Assembly: GCA_902573835.1 (NCBI GenBank)
Contig: CACGKZ010000001.1
Location: forward strand, 1 to 64,000
Length of the DNA: 64,000 nucleotides
From: an uncultured Pelagibacteraceae bacterium
GTDB lineage: Bacteria; Pseudomonadota; Alphaproteobacteria; Pelagibacterales; Pelagibacteraceae
Reading direction: 5' to 3'
Positions 49,797 through 58,875 of this stretch are shown here, one piece after another. The notes beneath the pieces are model-generated. The model saw only the letters and a list, made by a program, of their open reading frames with translations, had not been told where the DNA came from and searched no databases. Position numbers and translations under genes: made by a program. Position 1 is the first letter of the stretch. Each line of letters starts with the position of its first letter.

Positions 49797-52019
49797 ATGA
49801 ATATTAAAAAAGTAGTTGTAATAGGATCTGGAACAATGGGGAGTGGAATAGCCGCTCATTTATGCAATGCTAACATACCAGTTATATTATTAGATTTAAA
49901 AACTGAAATTTCTGAAAAAGCTAAAGAAAGAATTCTAAAATCTAGACCACCGTTATTATTTGAAAAAGATAAAATTAAAAATTTGAAGGTTGGCAATATT
50001 ACCGATGACTTTGAAAATGTTTCTGATGCAGACTGGATTGTGGAAGCAGTTGTTGAAAGAATTGATATAAAACATGATATTTATAAAAAAATATTTAATA
50101 AAAGAAAAAAAGACTCAATTGTTTCATCAAATACATCAACTATTCCTTTAAAAGTATTATCAGAAAAATTAAAAGCAGAAGACAAAAAAGATTTTTGTAT
50201 TACACACTTTTTCAATCCAGTTAGATATATGGGATTACTGGAAATAGTAAGAGATAAGCTGAACGATCAAAATAAAATTAATTATTTAAAAGACTTTAGT
50301 GAAGAAAAATTAGGTAAAGGTGTAATTGTTTGTGGTGACACTCCTGGTTTTTTAGGAAACAGAATAGGAGTATATGCTATGCAAGTTGCGATGACAGAAG
50401 CGGTTGATATGGGTCTTTCTATTGAAGAAGCTGATGCTGTATTTGGTAGACCTATGGGTATACCTAAAACAGGAGTTTTTGCTTTATATGACTTAATCGG
50501 TATTGATCTAATGTCAGATGTTCTTAAAAGTTTTCAAAAAGAATTACCTAAAGAAGATGAATTTCAAAAAGTTGTTTCTGGTTTACCAATTATCAAAAAA
50601 CTTATTGAAACTGGTTATACGGGTAGAAAAGGTAAAGGAGGGTTTTATAGAATGAATAAGTCTGAGAATAAAAAGACTCTTGAAGCTCTTAATTTAAATA
50701 AAAATGAATACTTTCCAGTTAAAAAGATAGATTTAAAAATAGATAAGATAAACCTTTTAGAATTAATTAACAGAAATGATAAGTATGGTAAATATGCATG
50801 GTCAGTAATTTCAAAAATAATCTTGTACTCATCTTCACTGATACCAGCTATAACTGATGAATATAATGACATAGATGAAGCTTTGAGGCTGGGTTTTAAT
50901 TGGTCTATGGGCCCGTTTGAAATGCTAGAGTCTATAGGATTGAAAAATTTCTTTTCAAAAATTGGAGATATTAATCACAATAAATTTTTAAAAGATTTAA
51001 AAGAAAAAAAAGCAGAAAGTTTTTATGACGAACGACAAAAATATACTAACTTACAAACATTAGGAAAGATTAAAAAAACAGTCATTAAATTAGATAAAAA
51101 TGACTCAGCGGAAATATTTAGATTTAAAGATTTTAATATTGTTGAGTTTAATACTAAAGCAAATGCTTTAGATAATGATTCAATGGATGCTTTGAAAAGG
51201 GCTACAGATAAACCTCTAATTATAATAAATGAAAGTATGCAATTTTCTGCAGGTGTAAATCTAAATTATGTAATGGAATTTATAAAGAATAACGATATAA
51301 AGTCTGTTGAAAAATTTATTAAGTATTTTCAAGAAACTTGCAAGCATCTTAAATATTGTAAATACCCAGTTATATCTGCTCCGTCAGGTTTGGCTCTAGG
51401 AGGTGGAGAAGAAGTTGTGTTACAAAGCAATTATGTAGTTACACATACAAATATAGTAATGGGTTTAGTTGAAACAATTGTTGGTTTAGTGCCTGCTGGC
51501 GGTGGTTGTAAAGAACTACTCTGGAGATGGTGTCAAACCAATGAGTCCAAAACAGATCCAGATTATGCACCATTAAAAGTTTTTGATATAATTGGTTATG
51601 CTAAAACTGCTTCTTCGCCTCAAGAAGCAAAACCATTGTTATTTTTGGATAAAAATCATGATGTTATAATTAATAGAAATGGACTACTACCTGCGGCAAG
51701 AAAATTACTCAATAATAGTGTAGATATGTCTCCATCTAAGGAATGTAAATTTAAATTATCGGGTAAAAACGCTAGAGAAAAAATGCACAAAATACTTGAA
51801 GCATTATATAATGACAAAAAGATTCTAGATCACGGTATGGAAGTTGGTAAAGAATTAGCATATGTTTTAAGTGGTGGAGATACAGATATAAGTAAAGAAG
51901 TTACAGAAGATCAAATGTATAAATTGGAATTAAACAGCTTTATGAAATTAGTAGAAAATAAAAAAACACAAGAAAGAATTGTCCATACATTAAAAACAGG
52001 GAAACCATTAATTAATTAA
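49797..52019 (+). CDS. FadB-like bifunctional 3-hydroxyacyl-CoA dehydrogenase / enoyl-CoA hydratase (inverted domain order)
   Basis: This 740-residue fusion has an N-terminal Rossmann domain (VVVIGSGTMGSGIAAHL, 7-23) and the 3HCDH core (THFFNPVRYMGLLEIV, GDTPGFLGNRIG), and then a crotonase domain at the C terminus (LALGGGEEVVLQSNYVV, MGLVETIVGLVPAGGG). Both crotonase glutamates appear present. The order is opposite to E. coli FadB. I start at ATG 49797; upstream frame belongs to tRNA-Pro. It would oxidise hydroxyacyl-CoAs, perhaps 3-hydroxypropionyl- or acryloyl-CoA-derived units from the genes that follow. It ends directly before the dmdC-like gene. Confidence 0.85.
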   Translation: MNIKKVVVIGSGTMGSGIAAHLCNANIPVILLDLKTEISEKAKERILKSRPPLLFEKDKIKNLKVGNITDDFENVSDADWIVEAVVERIDIKHDIYKKIFNKRKKDSIVSSNTSTIPLKVLSEKLKAEDKKDFCITHFFNPVRYMGLLEIVRDKLNDQNKINYLKDFSEEKLGKGVIVCGDTPGFLGNRIGVYAMQVAMTEAVDMGLSIEEADAVFGRPMGIPKTGVFALYDLIGIDLMSDVLKSFQKELPKEDEFQKVVSGLPIIKKLIETGYTGRKGKGGFYRMNKSENKKTLEALNLNKNEYFPVKKIDLKIDKINLLELINRNDKYGKYAWSVISKIILYSSSLIPAITDEYNDIDEALRLGFNWSMGPFEMLESIGLKNFFSKIGDINHNKFLKDLKEKKAESFYDERQKYTNLQTLGKIKKTVIKLDKNDSAEIFRFKDFNIVEFNTKANALDNDSMDALKRATDKPLIIINESMQFSAGVNLNYVMEFIKNNDIKSVEKFIKYFQETCKHLKYCKYPVISAPSGLALGGGEEVVLQSNYVVTHTNIVMGLVETIVGLVPAGGGCKELLWRWCQTNESKTDPDYAPLKVFDIIGYAKTASSPQEAKPLLFLDKNHDVIINRNGLLPAARKLLNNSVDMSPSKECKFKLSGKNAREKMHKILEALYNDKKILDHGMEVGKELAYVLSGGDTDISKEVTEDQMYKLELNSFMKLVENKKTQERIVHTLKTGKPLIN

Positions 52020-53780
52020 ATGACTACATATAATGCTCCAGTTGAAGATATGATGTTTCTTTTCGATAATCTTAAAGATAATAAGAATTATAAAGAGATT
52101 GATAAATTTAAAGAAATAAGCTCTGACTTAGTAAAAGATGTTTTAGATCAAGCAGCTAAAATAAATCAAGAAATTGTACACCCTTTAGCCAAAATAGGCG
52201 ATGACAGTCCATGTGTTTATGAAAATGGAGTCGTAAGATCTCCGCCAGGTTATAAAGAAGCTTATAAAAAATTTATTACTGACGGATGGACATCTTTATC
52301 TTGTGATCCAAAGTATGGTGGACAAGGAATGCCAAAGACTGTCAGTACTTTTTTTGAAGAAATGTTATCTTCAGCAAGTTTGTCATTTAAATTATATAGT
52401 GAATTAAGTATTGGAGCTTATAATTGCATTCTTCATCATGCAGATAATAAGATCAAGGATAAGTTTCTACCAAAAATAGTAGAGGGCAAATGGAGTGGGA
52501 CTATGTGTTTAACCGAGTCTCAATGTGGAACTGATTTAGGTTTAATTAAAACAAAAGCAATCAAAAATAAAGATGGATCATTTTCTTTAACTGGACAGAA
52601 AATATTTATTACATCTGGTGATCACGATTTAACGGAAAATATCATACATTTAGTTTTAGCTAAAATTCCAGGTGCACCTTCTGGGACTAAAGGAATAAGT
52701 TTATTTTTAGTTCCAAAGTTTAATGTTGATGAAAATGGTTCAGTTGGATCAAGAAATGGTGTTAGCACTTTATCTATTGAAACTAAAATGGGAATAAAAG
52801 GTTCGCCAACTTGTGTTTTAAACTTTGATAATGCAAAAGGTTTTTTAATTGGTAAAGAAAATAAAGGATTGAGTTCAATGTTTACAATGATGAATTTAGA
52901 GAGAATTATTGTTGGTATACAGGGATTAGGGATTGCTGAAACGGCCTATCAAAATTCACTTGCTTATACTAGAGAAAGAAAACAAGGTAAATCTAATGAT
53001 AACAAAGATGGTGAAACAGATTTAATAATTAAACATGCAGATATCAGAAGAAGTTTAATGAACATGAAATCAATAATTGAAGGTCAAAGATCTCTGGCTT
53101 TCTGGTTGTCCCAACAAGTTGATGTAAGTTTAAATCATTCAAATGAAAATGTTAGAAAAGAAGCAGACGATATGGTCTCCTTAATGACACCCGTAGTAAA
53201 ATCTTTTTTTTCAGATATGGGTATGGAGATAACGAATGAGGCAATACAAATATTTGGTGGTTATGGTTACACAAAAGACCAGGGTATTGAGCAACTATAC
53301 AGAGATAATAGGATTACACCTATTTATGAGGGAACAAATTCTGTTCAAGCAATTGATTTAGTATTCAGAAAAGTACTTACTAATCGAACGTTGGAAAAAT
53401 TTATATCCTTACTTCAAAATGAAATTAAAGATTATAATGGCAATGTTGAATTAAAAAGACTTTCCAACATTCTTAAAGAAAAGATAAAACTTTTATTAGA
53501 CTTTTCGAAATGGTTAGACGATAAGTTAAAAAATCAAAAAGATGATGTTAGTGCAGCATGCAATGACTTTTTGAAGGTTCTTGGTTATGTTGCTTTAGGT
53601 TTTTCTTGGCTTAAAATGACTAAAGTAAGTATAGATAATTCAAGTAAAAACAAAAACTTTTATGAAGAAAAGATTAATACAGCAAAATACTTTTTTGATA
53701 AAATTCTACCTAGAATAGACAGTCATTATCATTCAGCAATAACTGGTAGTGAAAGCTTGATGAAAGCAAAATTTAACTGA
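52020..53780 (+). CDS. dmdC: Acyl-CoA dehydrogenase, probable MMPA-CoA dehydrogenase (DmdC-like)
   Basis: This 586-residue FAD enzyme belongs to the long acyl-CoA dehydrogenase group that includes DmdC, which converts 3-methylmercaptopropionyl-CoA to methylthioacryloyl-CoA. MCLTESQCGTDLGLIKTKA (162-180) is the FAD site, IKGSPTCVLNFDNA the substrate face, and E437 in IYEGTNSVQAIDLV aligns with the catalytic base. The C-terminal extension past 460 is typical of the group. The dmdC-dmdB order next to a DmdA homologue supports the name; other acyl-CoA substrates are possible. Confidence 0.8.
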   Translation: MTTYNAPVEDMMFLFDNLKDNKNYKEIDKFKEISSDLVKDVLDQAAKINQEIVHPLAKIGDDSPCVYENGVVRSPPGYKEAYKKFITDGWTSLSCDPKYGGQGMPKTVSTFFEEMLSSASLSFKLYSELSIGAYNCILHHADNKIKDKFLPKIVEGKWSGTMCLTESQCGTDLGLIKTKAIKNKDGSFSLTGQKIFITSGDHDLTENIIHLVLAKIPGAPSGTKGISLFLVPKFNVDENGSVGSRNGVSTLSIETKMGIKGSPTCVLNFDNAKGFLIGKENKGLSSMFTMMNLERIIVGIQGLGIAETAYQNSLAYTRERKQGKSNDNKDGETDLIIKHADIRRSLMNMKSIIEGQRSLAFWLSQQVDVSLNHSNENVRKEADDMVSLMTPVVKSFFSDMGMEITNEAIQIFGGYGYTKDQGIEQLYRDNRITPIYEGTNSVQAIDLVFRKVLTNRTLEKFISLLQNEIKDYNGNVELKRLSNILKEKIKLLLDFSKWLDDKLKNQKDDVSAACNDFLKVLGYVALGFSWLKMTKVSIDNSSKNKNFYEEKINTAKYFFDKILPRIDSHYHSAITGSESLMKAKFN

Positions 53781-53782
53781 AA

Positions 53783-55411
53783 ATGAATGTTTACGAAAAA
53801 AATTTAGAGAAAAATAAAGCAAATTTCGTCCCCTTAACACCACTTACTTTTTTAGTTAGAGCAAAAGAAATCTACCCAAATTATGAAGCAGTAATTTATG
53901 AGGATAGAAATTACACATGGTCAGAGGTTTATAAAAGATGTGTAAAATTTGCCAGCGCGCTTTCAAAGATTGGTATAAAAAAAGGGGACACTGTTTCTTT
54001 TTTAGCTTTTAATACACCTGAAATATTTGAAGCACATTACTCTGTGCCCATGACTGGAGCAGTGCTAAATACAATTAATATTCGTTTAGATGCAAAAACG
54101 ATTTCATATATTTTGGAGCACGGAGAAGCAAAAGTATTAGTTGTAGATCGCCAGCTTCATGTAGAAGTAAAAAAAGCCTTAAGCACTATAAAAAGAAAGA
54201 TTACCATTATTGATATTAACGATAAGCATGCAGATCAAACAAAGTGTGAAAAGATTGGTGATAGAGAATATGAAGAATTTTTAAAAACTGGTGACGAGAA
54301 TTTTCAATGGAAAATGCCCGAGGATGAATGGCAAGCTCTTTCATTAAGTTATACTTCAGGTACAACAGGAAATCCTAAAGGAGTAGTATATCATCATAGA
54401 GGCTCTTACTTAATGTCTACTGGTAGCGCTACTGCTTGGAACATGCCCAATAGATTAAATTTTTTAACTATTGTGCCTATGTTTCATTGTAATGGATGGG
54501 GTTATCCATGGACTGTACCAATGTTAATAGGTCGAACTATTTGTTTGAGAAATATTGACGTTAAAAAAATTTTTGAGTTGATAGATAAATATAATGTTAC
54601 GCATTTTGGAGGTGCTCCTATAGTTTTAAATATGATAACGGGCGCTCCTGAAAAAGACAGGAAAAAATTAAAACAAAAAGTATATGTTTTAACAGCCGGT
54701 GCGCCACCTCCAAGTATCATTTTTAAAAAAATGAAGAGTCTTGGTTTCGAAGTAATGCACGTATATGGATTAACAGAAACATACGGTCACGTAACACAAT
54801 GTGCTTGGAATGAGTCTTGGGATGAACTTAATGAAGAAAAACAAAATGAAATTAAAGCTAGACAAGGTGTTCGATATCCAAATACTGAAGGTGTAGCCAT
54901 AATGGATCCTGAAACTATGAAAGAAGTTCCTAAAGATGGCAAAACAATTGGTGAGATAATGATTAAAGGTAATGTCGTAATGAAAGGATATTTTAAGGAC
55001 AAAGACGCAACCGATAAAGCCATGAAGGGTGGTTGGTTTCACACTGGGGATTTAGCGGTAATGCATCCTGATGGTTATGTAAAAATTCAAGATAGATCGA
55101 AAGATATAATTATCTCTGGAGGTGAAAATATTTCGTCTATAGAAATTGAAAATACTTTAGCTAAACATCCATCCGTATCTATCGCCGCTGTTGTTGCAAA
55201 ACCTGATGAGAAGTGGGGAGAGGTACCATGCGCATTCATAGAAATGGTAAAGGATAAACCGGTCACAGAAAAAGAACTAATCTCTTTTTGTAAAGAAACC
55301 TTAGCGGGATTTAAAGTTCCAAAAAAAGTCGAATTTTGTGATCTACCAAAAACCTCTACGGGAAAAATTCAAAAATTTGAGTTAAGAAAAAAAGCTAAAG
55401 AATTAAACTAA
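53783..55411 (+). CDS. dmdB: Acyl-CoA ligase, probable MMPA-CoA ligase (DmdB-like)
   Basis: This 542-residue adenylate-forming enzyme activates a carboxylic acid to its CoA thioester. LSYTSGTTGNPKGVVYHHRG is the AMP-binding P-loop, VYGLTETYGHVTQC the A5 motif, GGWFHTGDLAVMHPDGYVKIQDRSKDIIISGGEN (in pieces) the hinge, and K528 in STGKIQKF the catalytic lysine. Length and the HYSVPMTGAVLNTINIRLD region match DmdB and related medium-chain ligases. Context suggests methylmercaptopropionate as substrate. Confidence 0.8.
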   Translation: MNVYEKNLEKNKANFVPLTPLTFLVRAKEIYPNYEAVIYEDRNYTWSEVYKRCVKFASALSKIGIKKGDTVSFLAFNTPEIFEAHYSVPMTGAVLNTINIRLDAKTISYILEHGEAKVLVVDRQLHVEVKKALSTIKRKITIIDINDKHADQTKCEKIGDREYEEFLKTGDENFQWKMPEDEWQALSLSYTSGTTGNPKGVVYHHRGSYLMSTGSATAWNMPNRLNFLTIVPMFHCNGWGYPWTVPMLIGRTICLRNIDVKKIFELIDKYNVTHFGGAPIVLNMITGAPEKDRKKLKQKVYVLTAGAPPPSIIFKKMKSLGFEVMHVYGLTETYGHVTQCAWNESWDELNEEKQNEIKARQGVRYPNTEGVAIMDPETMKEVPKDGKTIGEIMIKGNVVMKGYFKDKDATDKAMKGGWFHTGDLAVMHPDGYVKIQDRSKDIIISGGENISSIEIENTLAKHPSVSIAAVVAKPDEKWGEVPCAFIEMVKDKPVTEKELISFCKETLAGFKVPKKVEFCDLPKTSTGKIQKFELRKKAKELN

Positions 55412-55424
55412 TTTAATTATAATA

Positions 55425-55874
55425 ATGGCAAAAATTTCAATTAATCTTAAATGGAGTCTTAATGGTGGAGAATTATTACCTGGTAAATATTCAAATAAAC
55501 ATCAAATTGAATTTAACAATGAAATTGTTATTAATGGAGACGCAGCCCCAGATTGGAATGGAAGTAAACAAAATAGTAATCCCGAACAAGCCCTTGCAGC
55601 AGCTTTAAGCAGTTGTCATATGATGACTTTTTTAGCTCTTGCAGCCAAAATGAATTGGCCGGTATCAGGATATACAGATAACGCGATAGCTACTTTAGGA
55701 AAAAATTCCAAAGGCAAAATGTCAGTAACTAATATTGAATTAAATCCAAAGATAGCATTTTCAAAAGAATTTTCTGTAGATGAAAACAAAATGAAAGAAG
55801 TACAAGAGAGAGCTCATCGATATTGTTTTATAGCAAATTCTTTGTCAGATGAAGTAAAGGTAAAGATTAATTAA
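55425..55874 (+). CDS. OsmC/Ohr-family protein
   Basis: This 149-residue protein has the two OsmC cysteines, in AALSSCHMMTFLALAAK (about residue 63) and RAHRYCFIANSLS (about 132), with the PEQALAAALSSCH helix. OsmC proteins are thiol-dependent hydroperoxide reductases. Its position inside a sulfur-compound catabolic run may mean protection against methanethiol-linked oxidation, or an unrecognised thiol chemistry. Homologues carry it near DMSP genes only as far as I can infer from context here. Confidence 0.82.
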   Translation: MAKISINLKWSLNGGELLPGKYSNKHQIEFNNEIVINGDAAPDWNGSKQNSNPEQALAAALSSCHMMTFLALAAKMNWPVSGYTDNAIATLGKNSKGKMSVTNIELNPKIAFSKEFSVDENKMKEVQERAHRYCFIANSLSDEVKVKIN

Positions 55875-55877
55875 CCC

Positions 55878-56687
55878 ATGAATTATAGAAAAAATAGCAA
55901 AGTTTTAGAAACTTATTTAAATGAAAATGGGGTAATGCGTTTTAACTTAAATAGCCCAGAGAATTTAAATGCTCTGTCTGAAAATATGATGGATTTAATG
56001 CAAAATGCTTTGGACAAGGCAAGTCATAATAAAAATGTAAGAGTAATAATAATTTCTGGAGAGGGATCAACATTTTCATCTGGACATGACTTAAAAGAGT
56101 TGAAGGCTGCAAGAAAAGGTGCAGATAAAGGAAAAAAATATTTTTTAAAAATAATGAAAAAATGTTCAAAGATGATGCAAACAATAATTAAATGTCCAAA
56201 ACCAATAATTGCAGAAGTTGAAGGAACAGCAACAGCTGCTGGGTGTCAATTAGTTGCAAGTTGTGATTTAGCATATGCAAGCAGTTCAGCTAAATTTGCA
56301 ACGCCTGGAGTAAATATAGGTCTATTTTGTTCAACACCCATGGTTGCTATTTCGAGAAACTTATCCAACAAACATTCTATGGAAATGCTTTTAACTGGAG
56401 AATTAATTTCATCAGATAAGGCCGCTAAAATTGGTTTGATCAATGATGTTATTGAAATAAATGAACTTAAAGACTTTGTATTAGATAAAGCCAAAAAAAT
56501 TTCAAAAAAATCCTCAGTAACTTTAAAAATTGGTAAAGAAGCTTTTTATAAGCAATTAGATATGAAACTTTCCGATGCTTACGATTATGCTTCAAAGGTA
56601 ATGGTTCAAAATATGCTTAAACTGGATGCAAAAGAGGGTATCGATGCTTTTATTGATAAACGAGAACCTAACTGGAAAGATAAATAA
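55878..56687 (+). CDS. Crotonase-family protein, ECHDC3-like, lacking both catalytic glutamates
   Basis: This 269-residue enoyl-CoA hydratase/isomerase-fold protein has SSGHDLKEL (oxyanion hole, 67-75) and GTATAAGCQLVASCDLAYA with FATPGVNIGLFCSTP (140-154), which match mitochondrial ECHDC3 more than true hydratases. The two catalytic Glu positions read Q124 and G144. It therefore is unlikely to be a standard hydratase or a DmdD-type methylthioacryloyl-CoA hydratase, though its operon place suggests a CoA-thioester substrate. It could be a binding protein, a thioesterase or an isomerase. Confidence 0.8.
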   Translation: MNYRKNSKVLETYLNENGVMRFNLNSPENLNALSENMMDLMQNALDKASHNKNVRVIIISGEGSTFSSGHDLKELKAARKGADKGKKYFLKIMKKCSKMMQTIIKCPKPIIAEVEGTATAAGCQLVASCDLAYASSSAKFATPGVNIGLFCSTPMVAISRNLSNKHSMEMLLTGELISSDKAAKIGLINDVIEINELKDFVLDKAKKISKKSSVTLKIGKEAFYKQLDMKLSDAYDYASKVMVQNMLKLDAKEGIDAFIDKREPNWKDK

Positions 56688-56707
56688 TTTTTAATAAAGG
56701 CTTTGAA

Positions 56708-57484
56708 TTGATTACAGAAATTAAAAAGAAAAAAATATTTTCAAACGATGTTGGGCATCCTTTTGATAAAAAAAAACCGACTATCATTCTATTACATGGT
56801 AGCGGCCAATCTCATGTTGTTTGGTCTTTAACTGATCAATTTTTAGCTGATAAAGGTTTTAATGTATTTACCTTGGATCTTCCAGGACATGGTAATTCCG
56901 AAGGACCTTGTTTAAAATCAATAGAAGAAATATCAAATTGGATAAATGATTTTGTTGATCATGTTGGTATTGAAAAATCTATATTGGTTGCTCATTCTCA
57001 AGGATGCTTAGAGGCTCTTGAATTTGCAAAAAGTTTTCCAAAAAAAGTAGAAAAAATAGTTTTCATTGCAGGGTCATATTCTATACCTGTTAACAAAAGT
57101 TTAATTGATCTAGCTTTATCTGGTGATATGGAAGCTATAAATTTAATGATGAAATGGGGATACGGATCTTCAAAACAATTTATTGGAGGCAATCCATTAC
57201 AAAAAATACTTAATTCATCTAGAGAGGTAAGAGAGGTTCTAGCTGTAGACTTAATTGCTTGTAATAATTACAAAAATGGTGCTGATGCGGTAAAAAGCAT
57301 AACGTGTCCAACGTTTTTTATTTTTGGTGAAATTGATAAGATGATTAAATTAGAATCAGGGGAAAAATTTGCAAAAATGATTGACAAATCTAAAGTTCAT
57401 ATAATTAAAAATTGTGGGCATATGATAGTTTTAGAAAATGCGTTTGAGATGAGAGAAAAGATTTTAGAATTTTTAAACAAATGA
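56708..57484 (+). CDS. Alpha/beta-fold hydrolase
   Basis: This 258-residue protein starts at TTG 56708 with AAGG 7 nt upstream. LLHGSGQSHVVW (oxyanion HG motif), LDLPGHGNSEGP, the nucleophile elbow AHSQG, a late Asp (FGEIDKMI) and the catalytic His in KNCGHMIVLENA complete the triad. Esterase, lactonase or thioesterase activity is possible. In this run it might hydrolyse a CoA thioester or a methylated sulfonium ester; the sequence does not tell. Confidence 0.82.
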   Translation: MITEIKKKKIFSNDVGHPFDKKKPTIILLHGSGQSHVVWSLTDQFLADKGFNVFTLDLPGHGNSEGPCLKSIEEISNWINDFVDHVGIEKSILVAHSQGCLEALEFAKSFPKKVEKIVFIAGSYSIPVNKSLIDLALSGDMEAINLMMKWGYGSSKQFIGGNPLQKILNSSREVREVLAVDLIACNNYKNGADAVKSITCPTFFIFGEIDKMIKLESGEKFAKMIDKSKVHIIKNCGHMIVLENAFEMREKILEFLNK

Positions 57485-58587
57485 AGAATTTTTACATTAG
57501 TAAATCACGAAGAGTTAGGTCTACACCTTTTACAAAAAAAATAGAAAAACAGGGTGTCAAAAGCTATACAGTTTACAACCATATGTTATTGCCAACCTCT
57601 TTTTCAAATGTTGATGAAGAATATTTGCATTTAAAAAAAGATGTTCAACTTTGGGATGTTTCAGTGCAAAGAGAAATAGAAATTTCAGGTAAAGACGCAC
57701 ATCAACTAGTGCAATTAATGACATGTAGAGATCTTTCTAAATCAAAAGTAGGCAGTTGTTATTATGTACCATTAATTGACTCAAATGGTGGGATGGTAAA
57801 TGATCCTTTAATTTATAAGTTAGAGGATAATATTTGGAGAGTATGTATAGCTGACTCAGATGTTCTTTTGTATGCCAAAGGAATTGCAGCAGGAAAAAAA
57901 CTAAATGTAAAAATATTTGAGGCAAATATTGATACTTTGGCTGTACAAGGTCCAAAGTCATTTAAATTAATGGAGGATGTGTTTGGAAAAGAAATTTGTG
58001 GGTTAAAATTTTTTAAATATAATTTTTTTAAATATAAAAATAATAAGTTTTTGATTTCTAGATCAGGGTTTTCTAAACAAGGAGGTTATGAAATTCATGT
58101 AGAAAATGTAAAAGCTGGTTTAGAACTATATGATTATTTCTTTGAGGTAGGAAAAAAATATAATATTAAACCAGGAGCACCTAATCATGCTGAAAGAATT
58201 GAAGGAGGCTTATTGTCATATGGAAACGATATGCTTATAAGCGATAATCCGTTTGAATGTGGTTTTGAAAAACTAGTTCATCTAAACGACAATGTAGAAT
58301 TTATAGGAAAAGACAGTTTAAAAAAGATTTTGAAAAATGGCATTAAAAGAAAACTAATGGGAGTAAAGATTAATTCAGATACATTAAACTTAACCAGCGT
58401 AGATTTGTTAAATAAAAAAAAACAAATAATAGGTAATTTGAGATCTGCAGCTTTTTCTCCAACTTTCAAGAAGATAGTCGGAATAGCTATGATTAACAAA
58501 GAATATTGTAAAAATAATGAGATTTTTAATATCAATTTAAATGATAATTTGGTTGATGGTGAAGTTTGTGAATTACCAATAATTTAA
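57481..58587 (+). CDS. dmdA: DmdA-family THF-dependent demethylase (DMSP demethylase or close paralogue)
   Basis: This 368-residue GcvT-fold enzyme starts MKNFYISKSRRVRSTPFT and has YTVYNHMLLP, VQLWDVSVQRE, LMTCRDLSKSKVG and AIQGPK-like VQGPKS, close to DmdA of Pelagibacter as I remember it. The family aspartate D108 (NDP) and E204 (GGYE) are kept. DmdA moves a methyl group from dimethylsulfoniopropionate to THF, leaving methylmercaptopropionate. Two aromatic positions I recall as DMSP contacts, W197 and Y206, read F197 and H206 here. It overlaps the hydrolase by 4 nt. The same family appears again at the window start. Confidence 0.8.
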   Translation: MKNFYISKSRRVRSTPFTKKIEKQGVKSYTVYNHMLLPTSFSNVDEEYLHLKKDVQLWDVSVQREIEISGKDAHQLVQLMTCRDLSKSKVGSCYYVPLIDSNGGMVNDPLIYKLEDNIWRVCIADSDVLLYAKGIAAGKKLNVKIFEANIDTLAVQGPKSFKLMEDVFGKEICGLKFFKYNFFKYKNNKFLISRSGFSKQGGYEIHVENVKAGLELYDYFFEVGKKYNIKPGAPNHAERIEGGLLSYGNDMLISDNPFECGFEKLVHLNDNVEFIGKDSLKKILKNGIKRKLMGVKINSDTLNLTSVDLLNKKKQIIGNLRSAAFSPTFKKIVGIAMINKEYCKNNEIFNINLNDNLVDGEVCELPII

Positions 58588-58588
58588 T

Positions 58589-58873
58589 ATGAAAAAAGCA
58601 AAAATTTATATTCCATCTAAAACAGCGACTCAATCAGGTTTGGGGAAAGAGGATAAGTGGATTTTGGAGTTTGACTCTAAAGATACCACCACAAATCCAT
58701 TAATGGGGTGGGAGTCTTCAAATGATACAATGGGAGAGGTAAAACTTGAATTTTCAACAAAAGATAAAGCAATAGAATATGCTAAAAATAACAATATTTC
58801 TTACAAAGTCATTGAGCCTAATAAAAGAAAATTTATTATCAAATCTTATGCGGAGAATTTTACTAAGAATTAA
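58589..58873 (+). CDS. NDUFS4-like accessory subunit of NADH dehydrogenase (complex I)
   Basis: This 94-residue protein begins AKIYIPSKTATQSGLGKEDKW, then TTNPLMGWESSNDTMGEVKLEF and AIEYAKNNNISYKVIEP, the pattern of the ETC complex I 18-kDa (NDUFS4) family found in alphaproteobacteria and mitochondria. It stabilises the NADH-oxidising module. It follows the dmdA-like gene by 1 nt and precedes the SbmA-like gene by 2 nt. No other nuo genes are in the window. Confidence 0.9.
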   Translation: MKKAKIYIPSKTATQSGLGKEDKWILEFDSKDTTTNPLMGWESSNDTMGEVKLEFSTKDKAIEYAKNNNISYKVIEPNKRKFIIKSYAENFTKN

Positions 58874-58875
58874 TT

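Noticed and set aside
54770-55042. Two overlapping minus-strand frames within dmdB
   Set aside because: They are hydrophobic shadows of a conserved plus-strand enzyme.
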